The translations under genes and the position numbers were made by a program. A stretch of DNA of 64,000 nt from Streptomyces sp. NBC_01237 (GTDB taxonomy: Bacteria > Actinomycetota > Actinomycetes > Streptomycetales > Streptomycetaceae). The notes under the pieces were generated by a model. It saw nothing but the letters and a program-made list of their open reading frames with translations, was not told the DNA's origin and searched no databases. The stretch spans positions 2,976,001 through 3,040,000 of the forward strand of contig NZ_CP108508.1 in assembly GCF_035917275.1 (NCBI RefSeq). Reading direction: 5' to 3'. The first letter of the stretch is position 1. The number at the start of each line of letters is the position of its first letter. This document shows positions 1 through 10,794 of the stretch, piece after piece.

Positions 1-1293
1 CCAGCGCACCGTGGCCGTCGCCACCCGGCCGGACGCGCCCTCCCGCAGCCGTACGGCATAGAGCGCGGTCACCGTGTGGCCGGGGCCGACCTCGCCGCCG
101 TCGACGCTGTCGTCGCGGAAGTCCTCGTCGGCGACCTTGCGGTTCTCGTAGCCGATGAGCCGGAACTGCTTGACGTTCTCGCGGTCGAAGGCGACCTGGG
201 CCTTGGCGTCGCGGGCCCGCAGTTCCACATGGGCGGGCAACTGGTCGACGAAGACCTTGCGCGCCTGGGTCTCGTCGGCGATGTACGTGGTGTTGCCGTC
301 GCCCTTGTTGGTGAGGCGCTCCATCAGCGCGTCGCCGTAGTCGCTGCCGACCCCGACGCCGAAGAGCGTGATGCCGTGCTCGCGGCGTGCGTCGCCGATG
401 CGTTCGAGGATCGCGTCGGCCTGGGTCTCGCCGGTGTTGGCGAGGGCGTCGGAGAGCAGCACGACACGGTTGGTGGCGCCCTTGCGGTGCCCCTCGACCG
501 CTTCCTCGTAGCCGCGCACGATGCCGGCCTCGACGTTGGTGGAGTCGGTCGGTTCCATCTCCTCGACCGCGTCGCGGATCTTGGTCCGGTTGCCCCGGAG
601 GCGGGTCATCGGCAGCCGGGTCTCGGCCTCGTCGCTGAAGGTGACCAGGGAGACCGCGTCGTCGTCGCGCAGTTCGTCGGTGAGGATCGTCAGCGACTTC
701 TTCGCCAGGTCGAGACGGCCCGGCTCGGCCATGGACCCGGAGATGTCGACGACGAACGTGAGCGCGGCGGGCGGGCGTTCACTGCTGGGGGCGGCCGCCC
801 TGGTGGCCAGGCCGACCCGGACGAGCGACCAGTCGGCGGCCCCCTTCCCGGAGCCGTCCCCGGACCCCCCGCCGGCCCGCGCCCCGTCGACGGTCACCGA
901 GAAGCCGTTGCCCTTCGGCCGCTCGTAGCCCTGGCGGAAGCTGTTGACGAACTCCTCGGGCCGTACGGTCCCGGGATCCGGCAGTCTGCCGTCGCCCAGG
1001 GTGCGGCGCGCGTAGCCGTAGCTCGCGGTGTCCACGTCCAGGGCGAAGGTGGACAGATAGTCGGGCGCCGCGACGTCCCGCCGCTTCTCGGCCGCCCCGT
1101 CCCCCTCCGCGGCGCCGTCGGGCGCCGCGGAGGGGGCGGCCGGGGCGGGCTGTCCGCCGCCGGGCGGCCCCGGCTCCTTCCGGGCGGCGGACTGGCGGTC
1201 GGCGGACGAGGTCGCGTCCATTCCGCCGCTGCAGCCGGTGATCAGCATTCCGCCCGCCAGCAGCAGTGCGGCTGCCCGTGTCCGGTGTTCCAT
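1..1293 (-). CDS. VWA-domain lipoprotein, YfbK-like (3' end beyond window)
   Basis: Start ATG at 1293 follows a GGGGGG ribosome-binding tract. The N-terminus is a lipoprotein signal with lipobox-like LITGC, so the protein should be exported and lipid-anchored. A Pro/Ala/Gly linker follows, then a segment typical of the 'VWA N-terminal' family (FALDVDTASY) and a von Willebrand A domain. The MIDAS motif DISGSMA is intact, and the downstream DSTNVEAG and LLSDALANTG segments supply the usual Thr and Asp ligands. The remaining C-terminal domain (DUF3520 in this family) runs off the window; 431 codons are visible. The family is widespread; its role is not settled and is thought to involve metal-dependent protein contacts at the cell surface. 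Confidence 0.85.
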   Translation of the reverse strand, partial: MEHRTRAAALLLAGGMLITGCSGGMDATSSADRQSAARKEPGPPGGGQPAPAAPSAAPDGAAEGDGAAEKRRDVAAPDYLSTFALDVDTASYGYARRTLGDGRLPDPGTVRPEEFVNSFRQGYERPKGNGFSVTVDGARAGGGSGDGSGKGAADWSLVRVGLATRAAAPSSERPPAALTFVVDISGSMAEPGRLDLAKKSLTILTDELRDDDAVSLVTFSDEAETRLPMTRLRGNRTKIRDAVEEMEPTDSTNVEAGIVRGYEEAVEGHRKGATNRVVLLSDALANTGETQADAILERIGDARREHGITLFGVGVGSDYGDALMERLTNKGDGNTTYIADETQARKVFVDQLPAHVELRARDAKAQVAFDRENVKQFRLIGYENRKVADEDFRDDSVDGGEVGPGHTVTALYAVRLREGASGRVATATVRW

Positions 1294-1430
1294 CGGTACC
1301 CCCCACGTCGTCGACATCTGTGAATGTGACGTGCGAGAGGGCCGATGGGAGCCGACGAACGCGTTGCGGAACAGTCTCGAAGCTGCAACGGCGGGTGACC
1401 GCACCGGCCCGGAACCGCGGAACATCAGGT

Positions 1431-2318
1431 TCAGGACACGATGTCCTTACGACTGAACCCGCGGAAGGCCAGCGCGAACAGAATCAGGGCATACGTCACC
1501 GAGACCGCCGCGCCCTTCACCATCCCGCCCCACTCCAGCTCCGGCTGGAGCGCGTCCGCCCACGCGAACTGCCAGTGCGCGGGCAGGAAGTCGCGCCAGG
1601 AGCCGAGCGCGGTGACGGCGTCCAGCACATTGCCGACGATGGTCAGACCGACCGCGCCGCCGACCGCGCCGAGCGGGGCGTCCGTCTTCGTCGACAGCCA
1701 GAACGCCAGCGCGGCGGTGACCAGTTGGGAGACGAAGACGAACGCCACGACGAGTGCGAGACGCGGCACCGTGTCACCGGTCGCCAGCGCTCCCCCGGTG
1801 GGCAGTTCGAGCGGCCCCCAGCCGTACGCCGCGGCCCCCGCCGCCAGCGCGACGACCGGCAGCAGCACCATCGCGGCCAGGCTGAAGCCGAGCGCGACGA
1901 CGAGCTTGCTCCACAACAGCCGCATCCGGGGCACGGGCGCGGCGAGCAGATAGCGCAGCGAGGACCAGCCGGCCTCGGAGGCGACGGTGTCCCCGCAGAA
2001 CAGGGCGACCGGGACCACCAGCAGGAACCCGGCCGAGACGAACAGGCAGGTCGCGGCGAAGTTCGCGGCGGACGCGGTCGCGGTGTCCATCAGGGTGAGC
2101 CGGCCGCCGCCGTCGGGTCCGCCGTCCGGTGTGCCGCCGATGGCGAAGGCGATGATCAGGATGAACGGCAGCGCGGCCAGCACCCCGCCCATCAGCAGGG
2201 TGCGGCGCCTGCGCAGTTGCCGCATCGCCTCGACGCGCAGCGGCAGGGTGTGCCGGGCGCGGTAGCCGGGGGCCTCGACGGCCTCGGCCGCCTCCCGGAC
2301 GTCGGCTGCGGAGCTCAT
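1431..2318 (-). CDS. ABC-2 type transporter permease
   Basis: Predicted 295-residue integral membrane protein with about six hydrophobic segments, starting after a short cytoplasmic N-terminus. It has the look of the ABC-2 permeases that partner DrrA-like ATPases. Its ATG overlaps the stop of the upstream hydrolase-ATPase fusion by 4 bp (ATGA), so the two are almost certainly translationally coupled and form one exporter. The substrate cannot be read from sequence. The fusion of its ATPase to an extracellular hydrolase suggests a peptide- or envelope-linked substrate, but that is inference. Confidence 0.85.
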   Translation of the reverse strand: MSSAADVREAAEAVEAPGYRARHTLPLRVEAMRQLRRRRTLLMGGVLAALPFILIIAFAIGGTPDGGPDGGGRLTLMDTATASAANFAATCLFVSAGFLLVVPVALFCGDTVASEAGWSSLRYLLAAPVPRMRLLWSKLVVALGFSLAAMVLLPVVALAAGAAAYGWGPLELPTGGALATGDTVPRLALVVAFVFVSQLVTAALAFWLSTKTDAPLGAVGGAVGLTIVGNVLDAVTALGSWRDFLPAHWQFAWADALQPELEWGGMVKGAAVSVTYALILFALAFRGFSRKDIVS

Positions 2319-4969
2319 GCGGTTCCTCCGGAGATGAGGGTGAGGAAGGCGTCCTCCAGGCGGCGGTGCGGCCCGACACCCGTGACCGGGACGTCCAGCC
2401 GGACGAGTTCGGTGACGAGCCGGGAGGCGGTGGCGCCGTCGAGCCGGACCAGCAGTCCGCGCCCGTCGTCGGTCCGGACGGCGGAGCCGATGCCGGGCAG
2501 TGCGGAGATCTTCTCCACGAGCGGCTCGGCCACGTCCTCGGCGGTGGTGACGAGCAGCATGTCGCCGGAACCGGTGATCTCGGCGACCGGGCCGGCCTGG
2601 ACGAGCCGTCCCCGGTCCATGACGACGAGGTGGGTGCAGGACTGTTCGACCTCGGACAACAGGTGGCTGGAGACGATGACGGTCCGTCCTCCGGCCGCGT
2701 ACCGGATCATCACGTCCCGCATCTCCCGGATCTGGGGCGGGTCGAGTCCGTTGGTCGGTTCGTCCAGGATGAGCAGGTCCGGCATCCCGAGCATGGCCTG
2801 CGCGATGGCGAGCCGCTGCCGCATGCCCTGCGAGTACGTGCGCACCGCGCGGGCCAGGGCGTCGCCGAGACCGGCGATCTCCAGGGCGTCGTCGATGTGC
2901 GAGTCCTCGGCGGGGCGGCCGGTGGCCTGCCAGTACAGCTCCAGGTTGGCGCGCCCGGACAGATGCGGCAGGAAGCCCGCTCCTTCGACGAACGCCCCGA
3001 CGCGGGACAGCACGGGTGCGCCGGGCCGGATGGCCTGGCCGAAGACGCGGATCTCGCCCTCGTCGGGAGTGATGAGGCCCATCAGCATGCGCAGGGTGGT
3101 GGTCTTGCCCGCGCCGTTCGGCCCGAGGAGTCCGAGCACCTGCCCCTTCTCCACCTGGAAGGACAGCTCGCGGACGGCGTGCCGGTCGGCGGACTTGGCG
3201 TACTTCTTGGACAGGCCGGTGATCCGGAGGGGTACGTCGGTGAGCGCGGGGTCGGGGGCCGGGGTCGTGGTGCGGCGGCGTGCGGTGAGCAGCAGCGCGG
3301 CGGCGATGACGAGGGCGGCGGCCGGGAGCCCCCAGGTCCACCACGGGAGGGCGGAGGACGCGGTCCTGACGGCGGGCGCGGTGGGGACGGTCAGCGGTCC
3401 GTCCGTGCTCACGGTGTACGTCGTCGGCTCGGCCGGTGAGGCGTAGCCGAGGTCGGTCGCCGACAGGACGAGGCGCATCCGGTGCCCGGAGTCGAATGCG
3501 TGGTCGACGGCGGGCAGGGTCAGTTCGACCGGCCTGCCCTGTTGTGCGGGGGTGATCCGGTAGGGGGCGACGAGCTGGGAGGGCAGTACCTGTTGCTTGC
3601 CGTCCGGCGACACGTCGTACACCTTGCCGAACAGCACGGCGTCGCTGCCCTCTTGGGCCTTGACGTTCACCCGCACCGTGGGTGTTCCGGTGACCCGCAC
3701 GGAGGTGTCGAGCGGGGCGGAGTCGAAGCGTGCGTGCTGGCCAGGGAAGTCGATCGACAGCCCGACGCCGAGGGAGGAGAGCTGGGAGAGCCCGCCGCCC
3801 ACGCCGGGCACGGCGGAGATGGCGGGCGGACTGGCCCCGGCAGGATTGCGGAACGTCTGCGTCCGCCCGTCGAGTCCGAACTCCTGGCCGCCGCTGCGCA
3901 GTCCCGGGTAGGTGTCGCCGCTCGCCCCGCGCCGAAGGGCGGCGCCGTCGGTGGAGTCGATTCCTCCGGTACGGGTGACCCGGAAGGCGGGCCCGGTGCC
4001 GGCGCCCTTGTCGTCCTTGAGATAGCGGTCGAACCAGTCGCCGACCCGGTTCTGGATCCGGTCGCTCTCCCGGTCGCCGCCGTCGTGCCCGCCCGCGATC
4101 CAGTCGACGGACACGGGGGCGCCGTTGGCCTTGATCGCCTTCGCCATGGCGTCGGCCTGGCCGAGCGGGAAGAGGGAGTCGCTCTGCCCCTGCACGACGA
4201 GCGAGGGCACGTCGATGCGGTCGGCGACGGCGACCGGTGACCGCGCGGTCAGCAGTTCGCGAGCGGCCTCGTCCGGCTTCCCGCTGACGGCGACCCGCTC
4301 GTACATCTCGCAGAGCTGCTTCTCGAACTTCTCGCAGCCGCCGCCCGAGGTGACGAAGATCCCGGCCCAGAGCTTCTTGAACACCCCGTCGGGGAAGAGC
4401 GCTTCGGCGAGGTTCCAGTAGGTGATGACGGGGGCGATGGCGTCGACGCGCCGGTCGTGCCCGGCGGCGAGCAGCGAGACGGCCCCGCCGTAGGAGGACC
4501 CGGTGACTCCGACGCGGGGGTCGCCCTTGCCGTCGAGTTCGACCTCGGGCCTGGCGGCGAGCCAGTCGATGAGCCCGGAGACGTCCTTGACCTCGCGGTC
4601 GGGGGCGTTCAGCGAGATCTCCCCGCCGGACTTCCCGAACCCGCGTGCGGACCAGGTCAGCACGGCGTACCCGTCGCTCGCCAGCTTCTCGGCCTGGGCC
4701 CGCACATCGGCCTTGCTGCCGCCGAAGCCGTGCCCGATGAGCACGGCGGGCCGGCGCTGCGAGCCGCCGGACGTGAAGTACGACGTGTCGATGGACACCC
4801 CGTTCATCCGCATCATCCGGTCCTCGCGGTGCACGGACGGCGCACTGTCGTCGGCCACCGCGGTCCAGGTACCGGCACCCGCGAGCACGACGAGCGCGGC
4901 GACGACCGCGGCCCACCGGCCACGTGTACGGGGCAGTCGGCGCCGCCATCGAGAAGTAGGGGTCTCCAT
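2315..4969 (-). CDS. Membrane-anchored alpha/beta hydrolase (S15-like) fused to ABC ATP-binding protein
   Basis: One 884-residue chain. A TM anchor lies at about residues 18-36. An alpha/beta hydrolase of the CocE/X-Pro dipeptidyl-peptidase (S15) type follows, with nucleophile elbow GSSYG (Ser159), oxyanion-side IGHGFGGS and a C-terminal jelly-roll-like region. A second TM segment lies at about 540-563. Last comes an ABC ATPase with Walker A GPNGAGKTT (about 615), signature YSQGMRQR (about 714) and Walker B LLILDEPTNG. The topology implies the hydrolase is outside and the ATPase inside. Start ATG 4969 is chosen because the basic residues and TM anchor follow immediately; a longer in-frame extension upstream is poor coding sequence. 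Cotranscribed with the permease at 1431-2318. Both catalytic centres look intact. Confidence 0.88.
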   Translation of the reverse strand: METPTSRWRRRLPRTRGRWAAVVAALVVLAGAGTWTAVADDSAPSVHREDRMMRMNGVSIDTSYFTSGGSQRRPAVLIGHGFGGSKADVRAQAEKLASDGYAVLTWSARGFGKSGGEISLNAPDREVKDVSGLIDWLAARPEVELDGKGDPRVGVTGSSYGGAVSLLAAGHDRRVDAIAPVITYWNLAEALFPDGVFKKLWAGIFVTSGGGCEKFEKQLCEMYERVAVSGKPDEAARELLTARSPVAVADRIDVPSLVVQGQSDSLFPLGQADAMAKAIKANGAPVSVDWIAGGHDGGDRESDRIQNRVGDWFDRYLKDDKGAGTGPAFRVTRTGGIDSTDGAALRRGASGDTYPGLRSGGQEFGLDGRTQTFRNPAGASPPAISAVPGVGGGLSQLSSLGVGLSIDFPGQHARFDSAPLDTSVRVTGTPTVRVNVKAQEGSDAVLFGKVYDVSPDGKQQVLPSQLVAPYRITPAQQGRPVELTLPAVDHAFDSGHRMRLVLSATDLGYASPAEPTTYTVSTDGPLTVPTAPAVRTASSALPWWTWGLPAAALVIAAALLLTARRRTTTPAPDPALTDVPLRITGLSKKYAKSADRHAVRELSFQVEKGQVLGLLGPNGAGKTTTLRMLMGLITPDEGEIRVFGQAIRPGAPVLSRVGAFVEGAGFLPHLSGRANLELYWQATGRPAEDSHIDDALEIAGLGDALARAVRTYSQGMRQRLAIAQAMLGMPDLLILDEPTNGLDPPQIREMRDVMIRYAAGGRTVIVSSHLLSEVEQSCTHLVVMDRGRLVQAGPVAEITGSGDMLLVTTAEDVAEPLVEKISALPGIGSAVRTDDGRGLLVRLDGATASRLVTELVRLDVPVTGVGPHRRLEDAFLTLISGGTA

Positions 4970-5189
4970 GTCTACGACCCTAAACGGACGGTGCCACCGC
5001 TCACGGTGCCGCCGGGGGGAGGTACCGGGCCTCCCTGAGAGGTACGGGGCGGGGACGTCGTACTCCGGACGCGGTACACGGGCCGTGCGCACGCTCTCCG
5101 GCGCGCACCGCGGTCCCCGTCCTCCGGCCTGCCCGAAGCACCGGACAACCCTGTGGCGAAGGCCCCCCGCGGCCTGGCACCCTGCCTCC

Positions 5190-5741
5190 ATGGATCACCC
5201 CGAGGTACTTCTCATCGGCGGCCGCGCGGGCGTCGGAAAGACGACGGTGGGCTGGGAGGTCTCCGACCGGCTGCGCGCCACCGGCACCGCGCACGCGGTC
5301 ATCGAGGGCGACTACCTGGGCCAGGTCCATCCGGCTCCGGCCGGGGACCCGCGCCGCTCGTCGCTCACCGAGGCCAACCTGACGGCGGTGTGGCGGAATT
5401 ACGCGGCGCTCGGTTACGGCCGCCTGATCTACACGAACACGGTGAGCGTGCTGGCGGAATCGGAGGGGATGTTCGTCCGCGCCCTCGGCCCCGGCGTACG
5501 CATCGTCCGGGTCCTGCTCACCGCCACCGACGCCACGGTGCACGGGCGTCTGTCGGCCCGGGAGATCGGCTCGGCCCTGGACCGGGAACTCGCGGGCAGC
5601 GCCCGCAAGTCCCGCCTCCTGGACGCCCAGGCTCCGCCCGACACGGTGCGGGTCCCGACGGACGGCCGGCCCGTCCCGGAGATCGCGGCCGAGGTGCTGG
5701 CGGTCACGGGCTGGTCCGCGGCTCCGGACGGGGCGCGCTGA
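5190..5741 (+). CDS. P-loop nucleoside/shikimate-kinase-like ATPase
   Basis: 183-residue cytoplasmic protein with an N-terminal Walker A motif GGRAGVGKTT (residues 9-18), followed by an acidic EGDYL segment typical of small adenylate/shikimate-kinase-like phosphotransferases. The Arg-rich SAREIG and ARKSR stretches could be the lid. The substrate is unknown. Divergent from the hydrolase-ABC gene across a 220-bp gap. Its 3' end overlaps the tail of the DUF4291 gene on the opposite strand by 38 bp. Confidence 0.7.
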   Translation: MDHPEVLLIGGRAGVGKTTVGWEVSDRLRATGTAHAVIEGDYLGQVHPAPAGDPRRSSLTEANLTAVWRNYAALGYGRLIYTNTVSVLAESEGMFVRALGPGVRIVRVLLTATDATVHGRLSAREIGSALDRELAGSARKSRLLDAQAPPDTVRVPTDGRPVPEIAAEVLAVTGWSAAPDGAR

Positions 5742-6306
5742 GCCCCACGACCGGTGTCTCCTCCGGCAGCAGCCCGGCCGCCCTGTCCCGCTCCCCCGCC
5801 CGGAGCAGCCCGTGGATCTCGTGCGCGAGCGGGGTGACGTCCCTGACGGCCACGATCCACTCATCGGCGTACCGCCCCGCCGCCTCACCGCTCAGCCCCA
5901 GCTGGAGGGAGCGGTACGGGAGCGGGTTGAGGTGCAGATCGCGCTCGGGGTCCCACTGCACGCGTGCGGGCGCACGCCGCAGACCCCGCCGCCAGGCCTC
6001 CCGATCGGGGTGAACACCCCTGACGTAGTGCGAGAGTTCGGCGTTCTCCAGCGCCCAGGCGAAGCCGTCGCGGGTGATCTCGACGGCGAGAACGGTCTCC
6101 TGCCCCTCCTTCGCTCCCCAGCCGCAGCGGTACATCATCCACAGGAAGCTGGGCTTGATCCACGTCATACGGTCCCGCTTCCAGGCACCGGGAAACCGCC
6201 CGTCCCGCGCGGCGGGCAGCCCGATGGCGGGCCGGTACGCCTGGTAGACGGTGACGGTGGAGGCGGTGTGCCGGGCGCGGATCTCGTAGCGGGGTGTCGC
6301 GTTCAT
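5704..6306 (-). CDS. DUF4291 family protein
   Basis: 200-residue protein with the hallmarks of DUF4291: N-terminal YEIRARHT..TVTVYQAY, the block MTWIKPSFLWMMYRCGW, and VLAVEITRDGFAWAL. No biochemical function is established for the family; the conserved Lys and aromatic residues suggest a ligand-binding or catalytic fold. Start ATG 6306 is preferred over an in-frame ATG 27 bp upstream because the family normally begins just before the YxIRA motif. The last 38 bp overlap the 3' end of the convergent P-loop gene, so the two transcripts are antisense at their ends. Confidence 0.8.
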   Translation of the reverse strand: MNATPRYEIRARHTASTVTVYQAYRPAIGLPAARDGRFPGAWKRDRMTWIKPSFLWMMYRCGWGAKEGQETVLAVEITRDGFAWALENAELSHYVRGVHPDREAWRRGLRRAPARVQWDPERDLHLNPLPYRSLQLGLSGEAAGRYADEWIVAVRDVTPLAHEIHGLLRAGERDRAAGLLPEETPVVGLSAPRPEPRTSP

Positions 6307-6370
6307 GACGCCCAGGGTGCGGGAGCCCGGCACCGGCCCGCACCTCGTTTTCCCCCCGCCGGCGCGCGTC

Positions 6371-6398
6371 GGCCCCGTCGGCCGCGGCCGACGGGGCC
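6371..6398 (-). terminator. Terminator of the inositol operon
   Basis: A perfect inverted repeat lies 13 bp after the mmsA stop: arms GGCCCCGTCGGCC and GGCCGACGGGGCC with only GC between them. In RNA it would fold as a very stable GC hairpin with the centre opened as a loop. No U-tract follows, which is usual in high-GC actinobacteria. It should stop the long leftward iol transcript before DUF4291. Confidence 0.75.
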
Positions 6399-6411
6399 GG
6401 GAGGCCGGGGC

Positions 6412-7914
<1,503 letters not shown>

Positions 7915-7933
7915 TGCGTACTCCTTCATGCTT

Positions 7934-9832
7934 TCAGAGGTGGCGGCGTCGGGCTGCGACGTGGCGGTCGTACTCTTCGCGGGCCTTGACCGCTGACGAG
8001 CGGGTCGCGGTCTCGGCCACCGGAACATCCCACCACGCCTGTGCCGGAGGGGGGCCCGACACTGTGTCGGGCGTTTCGGTCTCGACGTAGACACAAGTGG
8101 GACGGTCCGAGTCGCGGGCCGCCGCGAGCGCTTCCCGCAGGTCGTCCACGGTGGCGGCGCGCAGCACCCGCATCCCGAGGGAGGCCGCGTTGGCCGCGAG
8201 ATCGACGGGCAGCGGGGCCCCGGTGAAGCCGCCTTCGGCGTCCCGCAGGCGGTAGGCCGTGCCGAGGCGTTCCCCGCCGACGGACTCGGAGAGCCCGCCG
8301 ATGGAGGCGTAACCGTGGTTCTGGAGGATGACGACCTTGATGGGCAGGTCCAGCTGTACGGCGGTGACGATTTCGGTGGGGTTCATCAGATACGTACCGT
8401 CGCCGACGAGCGCCCAGACCGGGCGGCCGGGGGCGGCCAGCTGCACGCCGATCGCGGCCGGGATCTCGTAGCCCATGCAGGAGTAGCCGTACTCGACGTG
8501 GTACTGGTCCCGGGAGCGGGTGCGCCAGAGCTTGTGCAGGTCGCCGGGGAGCGAACCGGCCGCGTTGATCAGGATGTCGTCCTCGGTGACCAGGGCGTCG
8601 AGCAGACCGAGGACCTGGGCCTGCGTGGGGCGCGCACCGGGGGCGGGGGTGGCGAGGGCGGCGTCCACCCGGTGCTCCCAGCGCTCCTTGGCGTCGGTGT
8701 ACCCGGTCTCGTACGCCGGGTCGACCCGGTATCCGCGTCCGGCGAGGGCCTCGCCGAGCGCTTCGAGGGCGGTGCGGGCGTCGGCCACGAGGGGCAGCGC
8801 GGCCAGCTTGTGGGCGTCGAAACCCGTGATGTTGAGGTTGAGGAAGCGGACCGCCGGGTTGGCGAAGAGCGTGCCGGAGGCGGTCGTGAAGTCGGAGTAG
8901 CGGGTGCCGATCCCGATCACCAGGTCCGCGGCGCGGGCCAGTTCGTCGGCGGTGGCGGTGCCGGTGTGGCCGATGCCGCCGACATCGGCCGGGTGGTCGT
9001 GGCGCAGGGACCCCTTGCCCGCCTGGGTGGAGGCGACCGGGATACGGGTGGACGCGGCGAAGGCGGCGAGGGTCTCCTCGGCGGCGCTGTGGCGGACACC
9101 GCCGCCCGCGACGATCAGGGGGCGCCGGGCGGTGCGCACCGCCCGGACCGCCTGCTCCAGTTCGTACGCGTCGGGTGCGGGCCTGCGCACGTGCCAGACC
9201 CGCTCCGCGAAGAACTCCCCCGGCCAGTCGTACGCCTGCGCCTGCACGTCCTGCGGCAGCGCGAGGGTGACCGCCCCCGCCGTGGCCGGGTCGGTGAGGG
9301 TCCGCATCGCCTGGAGCGCGGCGGGGATCAGCGCCTCGGGGCGGGTGACGCGGTCGAAGTAGCGCGAGACGGGGCGCAGGCAGTCGTTGACCGAGACATC
9401 GCCCGCCTGCGGGACTTCGAGCTGCTGGAGTACGGGGTCGGCGGGCCGGGTCGCGAAGGTGTCGCCGGGCAGGAGGAGCACGGGCAGGTGGTTGACGGTG
9501 GCCAGCGCGGCGCCGGTGACGAGGTTGGTGGCGCCGGGGCCGATGGAGGTGGTGACGGCGTGCGCGGAGAGCCGGCCGGACTGGCGGGCGTACCCGACGG
9601 CCGCGTGCACCATGGCCTGCTCGTTGCGCCCCTGGAGGTACGGCATGCGGGAACCGGTCTCCAGCAGGGCCTGGCCGATTCCGGCGACGTTGCCGTGGCC
9701 GAAGATGCCCCAGGTGGCGTCGATCAGCCGCTGCCGCCGGCCGTCGCGCTCGGTGTACTGGCGGGCCAGGAACGCGACCAGGGCCTGAGCCGTGGTCAGC
9801 CTGCGGGTGCTGCGGTCGCTCCGTGACGTCAC
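7934..9832 (-). CDS. iolD: 3D-(3,5/4)-trihydroxycyclohexane-1,2-dione acylhydrolase
   Basis: 632-residue thiamine-diphosphate enzyme that opens the ring of the diketo intermediate of myo-inositol catabolism. It has the three-domain acetolactate-synthase-like architecture: an N-terminal Pyr domain with the activating Glu in GRNEQAMVH, a central domain with VAGGGVRHS, and a C-terminal PP domain with GDGTYLM...LQNHGY. The first 25 residues and IDATWGIFGHGNVAG are diagnostic of IolD. The GTG start overlaps the iolB stop (GTGA, 9829-9832), indicating translational coupling. Confidence 0.93.
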   Translation of the reverse strand: MTSRSDRSTRRLTTAQALVAFLARQYTERDGRRQRLIDATWGIFGHGNVAGIGQALLETGSRMPYLQGRNEQAMVHAAVGYARQSGRLSAHAVTTSIGPGATNLVTGAALATVNHLPVLLLPGDTFATRPADPVLQQLEVPQAGDVSVNDCLRPVSRYFDRVTRPEALIPAALQAMRTLTDPATAGAVTLALPQDVQAQAYDWPGEFFAERVWHVRRPAPDAYELEQAVRAVRTARRPLIVAGGGVRHSAAEETLAAFAASTRIPVASTQAGKGSLRHDHPADVGGIGHTGTATADELARAADLVIGIGTRYSDFTTASGTLFANPAVRFLNLNITGFDAHKLAALPLVADARTALEALGEALAGRGYRVDPAYETGYTDAKERWEHRVDAALATPAPGARPTQAQVLGLLDALVTEDDILINAAGSLPGDLHKLWRTRSRDQYHVEYGYSCMGYEIPAAIGVQLAAPGRPVWALVGDGTYLMNPTEIVTAVQLDLPIKVVILQNHGYASIGGLSESVGGERLGTAYRLRDAEGGFTGAPLPVDLAANAASLGMRVLRAATVDDLREALAAARDSDRPTCVYVETETPDTVSGPPPAQAWWDVPVAETATRSSAVKAREEYDRHVAARRRHL

Positions 9833-10767
9833 TGGGCATCCTCCGGGCCGTAGAGCGGGAGTCGGGGGTCCACGGGCTGGTCCGGCCAGGTGTCCCGGAT
9901 CCAGCCGTGGTCGGGGTGGTCGCGGATCAGCCATTCGCGCTGCCCCGGACCCGCCATCACGTTCAGGTAGTACAGGGTGCGGCCGGGGGGCGCGATGGAC
10001 GGGCCGTGCCAGCCGTCGGGGATGAGGACCGCGTCGCCGCTGCGGACCTCGGCCAGGACGTCCGTACCGCCCTCGCGGGACGGGGACACCCGGTGGTAGC
10101 CGAGCCCGTCCCTCTCCACCTCGAAGTAGTAGATCTCCTCCAGCACCGACTCCTCGCCCGGCCGGTGCTCGTCGTGCTTGTGGGGCGGGTACGAGGACCA
10201 GTTGCCACCGGGTGTGAGGACCTCGACGGCGATGAGCCGGTCGCAGTCGTACGTGTCGGCCGCGGCGAAGTTGTTGACCTGGCGCGAGCAGTTACCGGTG
10301 CCGCGCAGTTCGACGGGTACCTCCGGCGCGGGGCCGTAGCGAGCGGGGAGTCGTCGCTCGCACTTCGCTCCTGCCAGGGCGAAGCGGCCTCCCGCGCCGG
10401 AGGCGATCTGTGCGTGGGCGTCACGCGGTAGATACGCGAAATCGGTCACACCGCTGAACACGCTTTCCCGGCCCAGCAGTTCAAAGATCTCACCTGCCGT
10501 CTGCACCGTACAGCCACCGGTCAACGGCAGAACGATCCATTCGCTCTCCCCGGTGACAAGCGTGTGAACACCTCCGGGCTCCAGTTCCAGTACCCGCAGG
10601 CTCGACCAGCCCCAGCCGGCGCGCTCAGGGTCGATGTCGAGGGTGTAGGGGCCGCTCGCCGCGCTGCCGGCCCGCACATGAAGGTCGTGCACCTGGCCGT
10701 CGTGCGCTTGGGGGTCGTGCACCTGGGGGTCGTGGTGCCGGTCGCGGTCGCGGTGCGTCGTCGTCAT
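9829..10767 (-). CDS. iolB: 5-deoxy-glucuronate isomerase
   Basis: 312-residue double-cupin enzyme of inositol catabolism, converting 5-deoxy-glucuronate to 5-dehydro-2-deoxygluconate. The metal-binding cluster HKHDEHRPGEES...EEIYYFE is intact, and the downstream RSGDAVLIPDGWHGPS is also typical. It carries an unusual N-terminal extension of about 30 residues made of 5-residue units (HDPQV, HDPQA, HDGQV, HDLHV) encoded by a 15-bp minisatellite; the conserved family sequence starts after it. The aldolase stop lies 27 bp upstream. Confidence 0.93.
   Translation of the reverse strand: MTTTHRDRDRHHDPQVHDPQAHDGQVHDLHVRAGSAASGPYTLDIDPERAGWGWSSLRVLELEPGGVHTLVTGESEWIVLPLTGGCTVQTAGEIFELLGRESVFSGVTDFAYLPRDAHAQIASGAGGRFALAGAKCERRLPARYGPAPEVPVELRGTGNCSRQVNNFAAADTYDCDRLIAVEVLTPGGNWSSYPPHKHDEHRPGEESVLEEIYYFEVERDGLGYHRVSPSREGGTDVLAEVRSGDAVLIPDGWHGPSIAPPGRTLYYLNVMAGPGQREWLIRDHPDHGWIRDTWPDQPVDPRLPLYGPEDAQ
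10683..10742. repeat. 15-bp minisatellite in the 5' end of iolB
   Basis: Four consecutive 15-bp units of the type GGTCGTGCACCTGGG, the last degenerate, followed by a GGTCGC run. It encodes the His-Asp rich tail of IolB. The 15-bp period keeps the reading frame. Confidence 0.75.
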
Positions 10768-10794
10768 GCCCGGTTCCTACCCTTCGGCACCCGT

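Noticed and set aside
1431-4949. Very long open frame on the minus strand spanning permease and hydrolase regions
   Set aside because: Only its last part (the permease) is real; upstream it is an Arg/Pro/Gly-rich shadow of the hydrolase-ABC gene, which has recognisable domains in its own frame.
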